Of a DNA stretch of 64,000 nt, positions 56,215 to 63,431 are shown in pieces; positions within the stretch are counted from its first letter, which is position 1; the number at the start of each line of letters is the position of its first letter. Source of the stretch: Croceibacterium atlanticum (lineage in GTDB: Bacteria > Pseudomonadota > Alphaproteobacteria > Sphingomonadales > Sphingomonadaceae); assembly GCF_001008165.2 (NCBI RefSeq), contig NZ_CP011452.2, positions 2,108,001 to 2,172,000 of the forward strand, given 5' to 3'. A program made the translations under genes and the position numbers. Below the pieces are notes generated by a model. That model had not been told where the DNA came from, made no database searches, and saw only the letters and a list, made by a program, of their open reading frames with translations.

Positions 56215-57389
56215 GTCGCGAACATCTCAGCCCCGCCCTGCGGCGCATTGCCGCTTCGCCCACAACGGCCATGACTGATCGCGCCACCGAACTGCGCGAG
56301 GCGGGACGGGACATAATTTCACTGTCCGTCGGGGAACCCGATTTCGCCACCCCGCCCCATGTCGTGCAGGCAGCCAAGGACGCGCTGGATCAGGGGCTGA
56401 CCAGATATACGCCGGTCACGGGCATGGCCCGTCTCAAACAGGCGGCAGCGCTCCATTTCCGCCGCGACCTGGGGATAGAGGCAGATCCGGCCAATATCGT
56501 GGTCACAGCGGGGGGCAAGCAGGCCCTGTTCGAAGTGCTTTGCGCATCGGTGGGCGAAGGGGACGAGGTGATCGTCCCCGCCCCTTGGTGGGTCAGCTAT
56601 CCGCAGATGGTGCGCTTCGCCGGGGGGCGTGTTGTCCCGCTGATCACCCATGCGCGGGACAATTTCCGATTCGACGCCGCGGATCTGGCGGCCCTGATCA
56701 CACCCAAGACACAATGGCTGCTGCTGAATAGTCCCGGCAACCCGACCGGGGCAACCTATCCGGCGGAGATGTTGCAAGGCATCGGGAAACTGCTGCGCGA
56801 CCATCCGCGTGTCATGGTGCTGTCGGATGATATCTACGCCCCGCTCAATTATACGGGCGCGCGCCATGCCACACTGGCAAATGTCTGCCCCGATCTGGCA
56901 GACCAGATCTGCACCATCTCGGGCGTGTCCAAAAGCCATGCGATGACCGGGTTCCGCATCGGCGTGGCAACCGGCCCGGCCTGGCTGATAGAGGCGATGG
57001 GCAGGCTGCAATCCAATTCCAGCGGTAATCCCGCATCGATCAGCCAGGCAGCCGCCATCGCCGCCTTCGAAGGGCCGCAGGAATTCCTTGCCGAATGGCG
57101 CGAGGTCTTCCGCGCAAGGCGCGATCTGGTGGTGGGGCGGATCAACGCGATTCCGGGTCTGTCGACACCAGTGCCCGAAGGCGCATTCTATTGTTTCATC
57201 GACGCTTCCCCCCTGATGGAGAGGTTCGGCGGGGACGATACCAGGCTGGCCCTGCATCTGCTGGAACACGGCGTGGCAGTGGTGGCGGCAAGTGCTTTTG
57301 GCGGGCGTAACGGCTTCCGCATCAGCTTTGCTGCCGAGGAAACCGTGTTGGAAGAGGCGATGCACCGCATCGCCGCCGCCCTGGCATGA
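56211..57389 (+). CDS. class I aminotransferase, aspartate aminotransferase type
   Basis: 392 residues, ATG overlaps the pabBC stop by four bases. Fold-type I features: SLSVGEPDFATPPH, GGKQALFEVLCASVGEGDEVIVPAPWWVSYPQMV, NSPGNPTG, SDDIYAPLNY, PLP lysine in SGVSKSHAMTGFRIG and the final arginine in GFRISFA. Matches the Ib bacterial aspartate/aromatic aminotransferases. Transfers an amino group to 2-oxo acids with PLP; substrate range is not decidable here. Next gene also overlaps by four bases. Confidence 0.92.
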   Translation: MSREHLSPALRRIAASPTTAMTDRATELREAGRDIISLSVGEPDFATPPHVVQAAKDALDQGLTRYTPVTGMARLKQAAALHFRRDLGIEADPANIVVTAGGKQALFEVLCASVGEGDEVIVPAPWWVSYPQMVRFAGGRVVPLITHARDNFRFDAADLAALITPKTQWLLLNSPGNPTGATYPAEMLQGIGKLLRDHPRVMVLSDDIYAPLNYTGARHATLANVCPDLADQICTISGVSKSHAMTGFRIGVATGPAWLIEAMGRLQSNSSGNPASISQAAAIAAFEGPQEFLAEWREVFRARRDLVVGRINAIPGLSTPVPEGAFYCFIDASPLMERFGGDDTRLALHLLEHGVAVVAASAFGGRNGFRISFAAEETVLEEAMHRIAAALA

Positions 57390-58039
57390 CCATTCCCATC
57401 CTCTATGAGGATGCCGAAGCGCTGGTGATCGACAAGCCGGCCGGATTGCCGATAGAGAAACCGCGCGCCGGGGGGCCTTCGCTCAGCGATCATTGGGAAG
57501 AGCTTAAGCTGGGCTTTCACCGCCTTCCCGCCCCGTCGCACCGGATCGATACGGACACATCAGGCTGCCTGCTGCTGGCCCGCAACCCCCGCGCATTGCG
57601 ACGCTTCGCCTCCGCTTTCGCGGAACGGCAGGTGAGCAAGCGCTATCTCGGGATATTGTCCGAAATACCGGGGACCAGGGAAGGCACGATCGAATTGGGC
57701 CTGACCAAGATCAGCAGCGAAAAAGGCGGCTGGCGGATGATCGCGGCGCGCCGGGGCAAGCCATCCGTCACCCATTGGCGGCTGATTGCGGAAATCGGCC
57801 ATCACGCGCTGGTGGAATTCCGCCCGGAAACCGGCCGCACGCACCAGATCCGCGTCCATGCCGCCAGCGGGATCGGCATCCCCCTGCTGGGCGATCCGAT
57901 TTATGGCAAAGCCGGCAGCGCACCACGCACGATGCTCCATTCCGCCGGAATCGAAATGCCGCGTTACGGCAAGGATCCGATCATCGCCCGCGCGCCCTTG
58001 CCGGCCGATTTCGTGGATCAGGGCTTCACCGATGAATGA
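57386..58039 (+). CDS. RluA family pseudouridine synthase
   Basis: 217 residues. Catalytic aspartate in HRIDTDTSGCLL near residue 55; other blocks AFAERQVSKRYLGI, RPETGRTHQIRVHAA, GIPLLGDPIYG and LHS. No S4 domain, so the short RluA/TruC-like group. Isomerises uridine to pseudouridine in rRNA or tRNA; target not resolvable. ATG overlaps the aminotransferase stop by four bases and its own end overlaps arfB by eight. Confidence 0.92.
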   Translation: MTIPILYEDAEALVIDKPAGLPIEKPRAGGPSLSDHWEELKLGFHRLPAPSHRIDTDTSGCLLLARNPRALRRFASAFAERQVSKRYLGILSEIPGTREGTIELGLTKISSEKGGWRMIAARRGKPSVTHWRLIAEIGHHALVEFRPETGRTHQIRVHAASGIGIPLLGDPIYGKAGSAPRTMLHSAGIEMPRYGKDPIIARAPLPADFVDQGFTDE

Positions 58040-58436
58040 CCTGGTGCAACGCGCGCAATCGCTGGCGGAGGAAAGTTTCATCGCCGCATCGGGGCCTGGC
58101 GGGCAGAATGTGAACAAGGTGGCCACCGCGGTGCAGTTACGGCTGAACATCTATCGGCTGGGCCTGGAACCGCGTGTCTTCCACCGGCTGAAGAAGCTGG
58201 CGGGGCGGCGAATCAACACCAGGGGGGAAATCGTGCTCGATGCGCGGCGTTTCCGGACACAGGAAGCGAATCGGCAGGATGCGCGCGACAAGCTGGCCGC
58301 CTTGATCGAAGAGGCGCTGGTGGAACCGAGGAAAAGGGCCCGTACCCGCGTGAACCGGGTCGGCAAGGTCCAGCGGCTCAAGGCGAAAAAGGTGCGCGGA
58401 GAGGTAAAGGCCAATCGCGGCAAGGTGGACTGGTAG
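58032..58436 (+). CDS. arfB: alternative ribosome-rescue factor ArfB (peptidyl-tRNA hydrolase)
   Basis: 134 residues. GGQ motif in ASGPGGQNVNKVATAVQLR at about residues 20-38, then RINTRGEIVLDARRFRTQEANR and a basic C-terminal tail (RKRARTRVNRVGKVQRLKAKKVRGEVKAN) that enters the mRNA channel of stalled ribosomes. Start is the ATG overlapping rluA by eight bases. Frees peptides from ribosomes stalled without a stop codon. Placed with rluA and, beyond a gap, rpmG, all translation genes. Confidence 0.94.
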   Translation: MNDLVQRAQSLAEESFIAASGPGGQNVNKVATAVQLRLNIYRLGLEPRVFHRLKKLAGRRINTRGEIVLDARRFRTQEANRQDARDKLAALIEEALVEPRKRARTRVNRVGKVQRLKAKKVRGEVKANRGKVDW

Positions 58437-58571
58437 GCTGCGCCATGCTTGACTTTCCATACCCTTTCGCGCACAGGCGCGCCGGATGGGCGGCGCCGGC
58501 GCGTCGCCCGTATTGTTTCGGGCTCCCGAGCTGATCGGTGCCCCTGTTTCGAATTTTTTGGGAATCAAACC

Positions 58572-58739
58572 ATGGCGAAGCCCGCAACCGTCAAGATCCG
58601 GCTGAACTCGACCGCTGGCACCGGCTTTTTCTACGTCACGAAGAAGAACCCGCGCAACCAGACGGAAAAGCTGACCTTCCGCAAGTATGACCCGATTGCG
58701 AAGAAGCATGTCGAGTTCAAGGAAGGCAAGATCAAGTAA
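58572..58739 (+). CDS. rpmG: 50S ribosomal protein L33
   Basis: 55 residues, ATG with TTTTGGGAATC in front. Whole sequence matches the proteobacterial L33 ([45 protein letters not shown]). It has no cysteine, so it is the zinc-free form. The gene lies about 135 bases after arfB and before lolA on the same strand. Confidence 0.97.
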   Translation: MAKPATVKIRLNSTAGTGFFYVTKKNPRNQTEKLTFRKYDPIAKKHVEFKEGKIK

Positions 58740-58802
58740 GTGGACGCCGGCGGAACTGCCGGGTTCACCAACGGTTCAATGCCCCGTATCTAGTTCGGGA
58801 GC

Positions 58803-59471
58803 ATGACCATTCTGACTGCATTTCTCGGCCGCAAACCCCTTCGCGCCGCTCTTGCCGGCGCGATGGCGCTTGCCGTGCCTGGCGCACTTTTTCTGCCGGC
58901 CACGCCTGCTGCCGCGCAAAATTCGAATCAGCTCGACAGGGTGGTGAACGCGTTGCGCGCCATCACCACGATGCAGGCCGATTTCACGCAGACCGACCGG
59001 GCGGGGCAGACCGTTTCCGGCAAGCTGACGATGAAAAGCCCTGGCCGCATCCGTTTCGAATATTCGAAGGATGTGAACATGCTGGTGGTTTCCAACGGCA
59101 GTTCGCTGACGCTGATCGATTATGATGTGCAGCAGCTTGAACGCTGGCCCATCAGCAATTCGCCGCTTGGCGCCCTGCTCGATCCCAAGCGCGATCTGAA
59201 GCGTTACGGCAAGCTGGTGCCGACCGCCAATCCCGATGTCCTGAGTGTCGAGGTCAAGGATCCGGACAAGCCGGAATATGGCACGATGACGCTGATCTTC
59301 GTGAAGGATGCCAAGGCGCCCGGCGGGCTGGAACTGGTCAGCTGGGTTGCGCTGGACGCGCAGAACAAGCGCACCACCGTAAGGCTCAGCAATCAGCGCT
59401 ACGGCATGTCCATTTCGGACCGCGCCTTCCGCTATCGCGATCCGCGGGTGACGACGCGCCGCCCCAGATAA
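58803..59471 (+). CDS. lolA: outer-membrane lipoprotein carrier protein LolA
   Basis: 222 residues with a long signal peptide (cut near TPAAAQN, residue 39). LolA fold: LRAITTMQADFTQTDRAGQTVSGKLTMKSPGRIRFEY, LTLIDYDVQQLERWPISNSPLGALL, GGLELVSWVALDAQNKRTTVRLSN. Carries lipoproteins across the periplasm from LolCDE to the outer membrane. LolB is not in view. A structured RNA candidate and terminator follow it. Confidence 0.94.
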   Translation: MTILTAFLGRKPLRAALAGAMALAVPGALFLPATPAAAQNSNQLDRVVNALRAITTMQADFTQTDRAGQTVSGKLTMKSPGRIRFEYSKDVNMLVVSNGSSLTLIDYDVQQLERWPISNSPLGALLDPKRDLKRYGKLVPTANPDVLSVEVKDPDKPEYGTMTLIFVKDAKAPGGLELVSWVALDAQNKRTTVRLSNQRYGMSISDRAFRYRDPRVTTRRPR

Positions 59472-59525
59472 ACGCCTGCGCGGCGGATTGTTCATTCATT
59501 GCGACCAATGACGGGCGCCTATTCA

Positions 59526-59554
59526 TTTAGCAGAAAGCCAGATGCGCCTATTAT
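59526..59554 (+). promoter_or_regulatory. candidate promoter for the small RNA
   Basis: TTTAGC (59526-59531), 17 bases, TATTAT (59549-59554). The -10 fits well and the spacing is ideal; the -35 is only fair. A start seven bases on, at 59561, coincides with the 5' arm of the first RNA stem. Confidence 0.45.
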
Positions 59555-59560
59555 GATTGC

Positions 59561-59686
59561 ACAAGGCGGTTGCGAGGCGGGTTCCCCCCTGTTGCCCTGA
59601 CCTCCGCACGAAACGCCGCCTTGTACCAGCGTGACGAACGCTCGAACGGAACCCTCGTCCCAATGCCCCCGGGGCGAGGGTTTTCG
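59561..59686 (+). ncRNA. candidate structured small RNA (about 126 nt)
   Basis: Stem 1: ACAAGGCGG (59561-59569) pairs perfectly with CCGCCTTGT (59616-59624), enclosing an inner GCGAGG/CCTCCGC stem. A second small stem GCGT/ACGC (59629-59641) follows, then a terminator. It has a promoter-like box in front and sits between lolA and xth with no ORF of note. I do not recognise it as 6S, SRP, tmRNA or RNase P RNA. It could instead be the 3' untranslated end of lolA or a leader of xth. Confidence 0.4.
59650..59686 (+). terminator. rho-independent terminator between lolA and xth
   Basis: AACCCTCGTCCC (59650-59661) pairs with GGGGCGAGGGTT (59671-59682, one T-G pair), followed by TTTTCGTTT. It ends either the candidate small RNA or lolA. 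Confidence 0.7.
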
Positions 59687-59747
59687 TTTGTGCCAAATAT
59701 TCCTGCATTGCTTGCTGCGCCCGGCCAAGGCACCTAAGCCCCTCCGC

Positions 59748-60542
59748 ATGGTTTCAATCGCTTCCTGGAATATCAATTCCGTTCGCCTGCGCATGCCCAT
59801 AGTGGCCGATTTCCTCAGGGCGGAGGCACCCGACGTGCTGTGCCTGCAGGAAATCAAATGCCAGGAACCGCAATTCCCCTACAAGGCTTTTGAAGAGCTG
59901 GGATATTCCCATTTCGCCGTGCATGGGCAGAAAGGTTATCACGGCGTGGCCACGGTCAGCCGGATCCCGCTGAAGGAATTTTCCCGCCATGACTGGCAGG
60001 ATAATGGCGAAGCGCGCCATGTCGGTGTCGAACTGCTTGGCCCCGGCAAGGGAATGGTGCTGGAAAACGTCTATGTCCCGGCTGGCGGGGACGAGCCCGA
60101 CCGGGAGGTGAACCCGAAATTCGGCCAGAAACTGGATTTCCTTGAACGAATGACGCGCTGGGCCGACAGGATTGACCGGCCGACCATGATCGTTGGCGAT
60201 TTCAATATCGCACCGCTGGAATGCGACGTGTGGAGCCACAAGCAATTGCTGGAAGTAGTCAGCCACACGCCGATCGAAATCGACACCTTGCAGCGTTTCA
60301 AGGATGCGCATGGCTGGAGCGATATCGGCCGCGAACATATTGCCGCGCCGCAACGCTATTACAGCTGGTGGAGCTATCGCTCCAAGGACTGGCGCAAGGG
60401 CGATCGCGGGCGCAGGCTGGACCATATGTGGGCCAGCCCGGATCTGGCAGCGCAGGCGATCAGCCATCGCGTGCTGGAAGATGCGCGCGGATGGGAAAAA
60501 CCTTCCGACCACGTCCCGCTGATTACGGAGTTTTCTCTCTGA
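59748..60542 (+). CDS. xth: exodeoxyribonuclease III
   Basis: 264 residues from the ATG of MVSIASWNINSVRLRM; the longer frame is in the RNA/terminator region. Metal and catalytic residues of the EEP fold: LQEIKCQE, HGVATVSR, NVYVPAGG, VGDFNIAPLECDVW, RLDHMWAS and the final SDHVPL. AP endonuclease and 3'-5' exonuclease in base-excision repair. Its stop is at the SD of ribA. Confidence 0.95.
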   Translation: MVSIASWNINSVRLRMPIVADFLRAEAPDVLCLQEIKCQEPQFPYKAFEELGYSHFAVHGQKGYHGVATVSRIPLKEFSRHDWQDNGEARHVGVELLGPGKGMVLENVYVPAGGDEPDREVNPKFGQKLDFLERMTRWADRIDRPTMIVGDFNIAPLECDVWSHKQLLEVVSHTPIEIDTLQRFKDAHGWSDIGREHIAAPQRYYSWWSYRSKDWRKGDRGRRLDHMWASPDLAAQAISHRVLEDARGWEKPSDHVPLITEFSL

Positions 60543-60577
60543 AAGGCGCGGCGCTCACCCCATCGCCATCGCGGCGC

Positions 60578-61615
60578 GTGGCGCAGGCCATCGATGGCTT
60601 GCGTCATGGCTGGCCGCTGGCGATCGACGGGGCGCCATTGCTGCTTCCCGCCGAAACCGCGATACGGCGGGAAGCGAGCACGGCGAGAATGCTGATTTCG
60701 GCAGCCCGCGCTGCGACTTTGCAACTTGCCAATCAGCGTGAAGCAGCCCGGCCCCATGCCCCTGTGCTGATCCGCGCGGCGGAGCAGCTGGACCTTGGGG
60801 CGGCCCAGGCCATCGCCGATCCTTCGCTGGATCTCGCCGCCCCGCTCAAAGGGCCGTTTCGGGCGGAACCCCTGCAATGGAACCGCGCCGCAACCGCCGC
60901 GCTGGAACTGGCCCGGCTGGCCGGCATATTGCCCGCCTTCCTGGTCGGAGCCGAACCGGCGGATGAACCCGTGGCAGTGGAACCGGGTGATCTGGAAACC
61001 TTTGCCGATACACAGGCGCTGACCATTGCGACCCGCGCACGCCTGCCCGTGGCGGCGTGCGAAGAGACGGAAATAGTCGCATTTCGCAGCGCCAATGATC
61101 TGCGTGAACATGTCGCGCTTGTCATCGGTACGCAGAATGCAGACCGGATTCCGCTGGTGCGGCTTCATTCCGAATGCCTGACAGGGGATATTCTCGGCAG
61201 TCTCAAATGCGATTGCGGGCCGCAGCTTGATACCGCCCTTTCAGCCATGGCAGTGGAAGTTGCGCAGGGCGGATGGGGGGTGCTGCTCTATCTGCGCCAG
61301 GAAGGGCGCGGGATCGGCCTGATCAACAAATTGCGCGCCTATCGCCTGCAGGATCAGGGGTTTGACACGCTGGAGGCCAATCGCCGACTGGGCCTGCCCG
61401 AGGAAGCACGGGATTTCCCGGTGGCCGCGCGCATGATGGATCTGCTCGGCCTGTGGTCGATCCGGTTGCTGACCAATAATCCGGCCAAGGTGGCCGCCTT
61501 GCAGCAATGCGGCATTACCGTGGCAGAGCGTGTGCCCCACCACCTGGCGCCAAACCCGCATAATGCGCGTTATCTGGCCACCAAACGCGACAAGTCAGGA
61601 CATTTGTTCGAATGA
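60578..61615 (+). CDS. ribA: GTP cyclohydrolase II with decayed DHBP-synthase-like N-terminal half
   Basis: 345 residues from the first in-frame GTG after xth. The C-terminal half (about 165-345) is a complete GTP cyclohydrolase II: zinc site SECLTGDILGSLKCDCGPQL, LYLRQEGRGIGLINKLRAY, RMMDLLGLWSIRLLTNNP. The N-terminal half looks like a worn RibB domain: LARLAGILPAFLV and LETFADTQALTIATRARLPVA parallel RibB's LARLAGLKPAGVI segment and tail, but the DDEDRENEGD active-site loop is gone. Start uncertain: the CTG at 60539 (CTGA overlap, CGGAG eight bases before) and ATG 60491 are in frame. Makes the riboflavin precursor from GTP. Confidence 0.88.
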   Translation: MAQAIDGLRHGWPLAIDGAPLLLPAETAIRREASTARMLISAARAATLQLANQREAARPHAPVLIRAAEQLDLGAAQAIADPSLDLAAPLKGPFRAEPLQWNRAATAALELARLAGILPAFLVGAEPADEPVAVEPGDLETFADTQALTIATRARLPVAACEETEIVAFRSANDLREHVALVIGTQNADRIPLVRLHSECLTGDILGSLKCDCGPQLDTALSAMAVEVAQGGWGVLLYLRQEGRGIGLINKLRAYRLQDQGFDTLEANRRLGLPEEARDFPVAARMMDLLGLWSIRLLTNNPAKVAALQQCGITVAERVPHHLAPNPHNARYLATKRDKSGHLFE

Positions 61616-62133
61616 GATGCTGCCTGGTCAGATCTGAACAGCCTGGCGACGAAGCGCCAATCGGGGCCTTGACGGAAGCGGCCTTCAGCGCATCCCGCCA
61701 TGGCCATAATGGCGAGAAACAACTGGTGGAGCAGCTGCGCATATCCGGCGATCTCGCGCTGTCGCTGGTGGCCGTGAACATGGATCTGGCCATTATCGGG
61801 CATTGCGCCTTTTCTCCCGTGAGCTTCAGCGATGAAACGCCGGGCTGGTTCGCGCTGGGGCCGATATCGGTCATCCCCCTGCGGCAGCATTCCGGCATCG
61901 GGTCAAACCTGCTGGAAGAAGGGCTGGAAAGACTGCGCCAGATGGGCGCGCGCGGCTGCATCGTGGTTGGCGATCCGGAATTCTATGGCCGTTTCGGATT
62001 CGCGCATGATCCGGCGCTGACGCTGCCGATATTGCCCGATCAGGATCAGGAATATCTGCTGCGGCTGACGCTGGAAGGGCCCCCGCCAAAAGGAACGGTG
62101 CAGCTGGCCCCGGCCTTCTACGAACTCGGCTGA
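61612..62133 (+). CDS. GNAT N-acetyltransferase (YhbS type)
   Basis: 173 residues, ATG overlaps the ribA stop by four bases (ATGA). Acetyl-CoA site: ALGPISVIPLRQHSGIGSNLLEEGLERLRQMGARGCIVVGDPEFYGRFGF. The GDPEFYGRFGF block is the YhbS/predicted N-acetyltransferase hallmark. Acceptor unknown. Co-translated with ribA, although no functional link is evident. Confidence 0.9.
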   Translation: MRCCLVRSEQPGDEAPIGALTEAAFSASRHGHNGEKQLVEQLRISGDLALSLVAVNMDLAIIGHCAFSPVSFSDETPGWFALGPISVIPLRQHSGIGSNLLEEGLERLRQMGARGCIVVGDPEFYGRFGFAHDPALTLPILPDQDQEYLLRLTLEGPPPKGTVQLAPAFYELG

Positions 62134-62136
62134 CGC

Positions 62137-63093
62137 TCAGCGGCGTTCATAGGGTTTCAGCCCGCGCCCCAGCACATTGTCCCGAAGATCGAGCGTATCG
62201 CCCGACCAGTCGGCAACGAAAACCGTATTGCGGTCCACCCCGCTTGCCAGCCGTGCATCATTCGCGCCGATCGTCAGGCCGTTGCTGGAATGGGCCTTCC
62301 CTTCCGCCGCCACCGCGATGAAGGCGGAGTAGTTTTCCTTGTCGAGCCCCTGCACGAACCAGTTATTGGTGATCTGGCCATTGGCGCCGCCAGGCAGGTC
62401 GATCATGTAATTGGTCGCCCTGCCATGGGCATCGTCGAAACTGGAACCGGCAATTTCAACGCGCCCGGCACGCGATTTCACGTAATGGCCACCCCGCCCT
62501 TCCTCGAACCGGCTGCGCGTTATGCGCAACTGGCCGTAATCGCCGGTATAAATGGAATGGGCGCAGCCACCGGCCCCCTCGCACGTGCCGAGACGGGTAA
62601 AGCTGGACCGATCGATCACAATGGTGCCGTTCGGATCCTGCCCCGTGAGGATACCCTGCTGACTGTCGCGGAACCAGCTTTGCGCCACGGTGAGATCGCC
62701 CTGTTCCAGGCGAATGCCGGCGCCGTTGTAATCGGGCACACGCATGTTCTGGAATACCAGGCCGGACACTTCCGCCCCGCGCCCGCGCAGGACCAGCGCC
62801 GCTTTTCCTTCACAGGTCGCCCCGTCGAATATGGCGGCGCCCGGTTCGGCCGAAAGATAGGAAATATATCCCGCCCCCTGCACCGCGCATTCTGCATGGC
62901 GGCCCGGCGCGATCGCGATGGAACCGCGCGCATCACCAATAGCATCCACTGCCTGCTGCAGATGATCGAAACCCTGCCCCGTTTCCACCACCACATAAGG
63001 CGTTGCCCGGTCCTGCGCGCCGAGCGTGGCGGGCGCCATTGCAACCGCGCCGAACAGGGCGAAGGTCGAACGAACCAGGTTTTTGCGCGTCAT
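62137..63093 (-). CDS. exported right-handed beta-helix protein
   Basis: 318 residues from ATG 63093 with GGAAAG ten bases upstream; ATGs at 63111 and 63123 are in frame. Signal peptide ends TLGAQD. VVETGQGFDHLQQAVDAIGDARGSIAIAPGRH opens like pectate-lyase-fold proteins, and parallel coils follow (VLRGRGAEVSGLVFQNMRV, LTVAQSWFRDSQQGI, IVIDRSSFTRL, LRITRSRFEEG, VEIAGSSFDDA). Three or four Cys, no recognised catalytic set. Possibly a polysaccharide lyase or adhesin-like; function not assignable. Confidence 0.82.
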   Translation of the reverse strand: MTRKNLVRSTFALFGAVAMAPATLGAQDRATPYVVVETGQGFDHLQQAVDAIGDARGSIAIAPGRHAECAVQGAGYISYLSAEPGAAIFDGATCEGKAALVLRGRGAEVSGLVFQNMRVPDYNGAGIRLEQGDLTVAQSWFRDSQQGILTGQDPNGTIVIDRSSFTRLGTCEGAGGCAHSIYTGDYGQLRITRSRFEEGRGGHYVKSRAGRVEIAGSSFDDAHGRATNYMIDLPGGANGQITNNWFVQGLDKENYSAFIAVAAEGKAHSSNGLTIGANDARLASGVDRNTVFVADWSGDTLDLRDNVLGRGLKPYERR

Positions 63094-63206
63094 GAGGGCA
63101 GAACTTTCCATGCCACCTGCCATAGAAGGAAGGGGTTAAAGTCCGGTCAAACACGTCGCAGGGGCGCACGGGCAGCCAAGGCGGGTTGGCAGCGGCCACC
63201 TTGCCA

Positions 63207-63413
63207 TCATTCCTTTCCAGCCTTTGGCGGCCTGCCCCGCCGCGGCGCGCCGGCCGGTTCCACCTTCACGCCGCGCCGCGCCAGCGCCTCCCGCAACAGC
63301 ACTTCCAGTTCCGCATTGACCGAGCGGAGCTCCTGCGCGGCAAGCCTTTCCACCGCCGCGTGGAGCCCCGGATCGACCCGCAGGGCGAAAGCCTTTTTCT
63401 TCGCTTGAGACAT
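63207..63413 (-). CDS. Arc/ribbon-helix-helix family small protein
   Basis: 68 residues. FALRVDPGLHAAVERLAAQELRSVNAELEVLLREAL is a ribbon-helix-helix (Arc-like) DNA-binding pattern, followed by a basic tail (PRRGRPPKAGKE). Starts 18 bases after the SPFH gene stop on the same strand, so it is probably the last gene of that operon. Such tails follow SPFH genes in related genomes; whether it acts as antitoxin is unknown, as no toxin lies alongside. Confidence 0.8.
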   Translation of the reverse strand: MSQAKKKAFALRVDPGLHAAVERLAAQELRSVNAELEVLLREALARRGVKVEPAGAPRRGRPPKAGKE

Positions 63414-63431
63414 GGCCTGACCCGGTAGGGT

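Noticed and set aside
59519-59857. Short minus-strand frames across the lolA-xth gap
   Set aside because: They cross the terminator and RNA stems and the xth start, and have no ribosome site.
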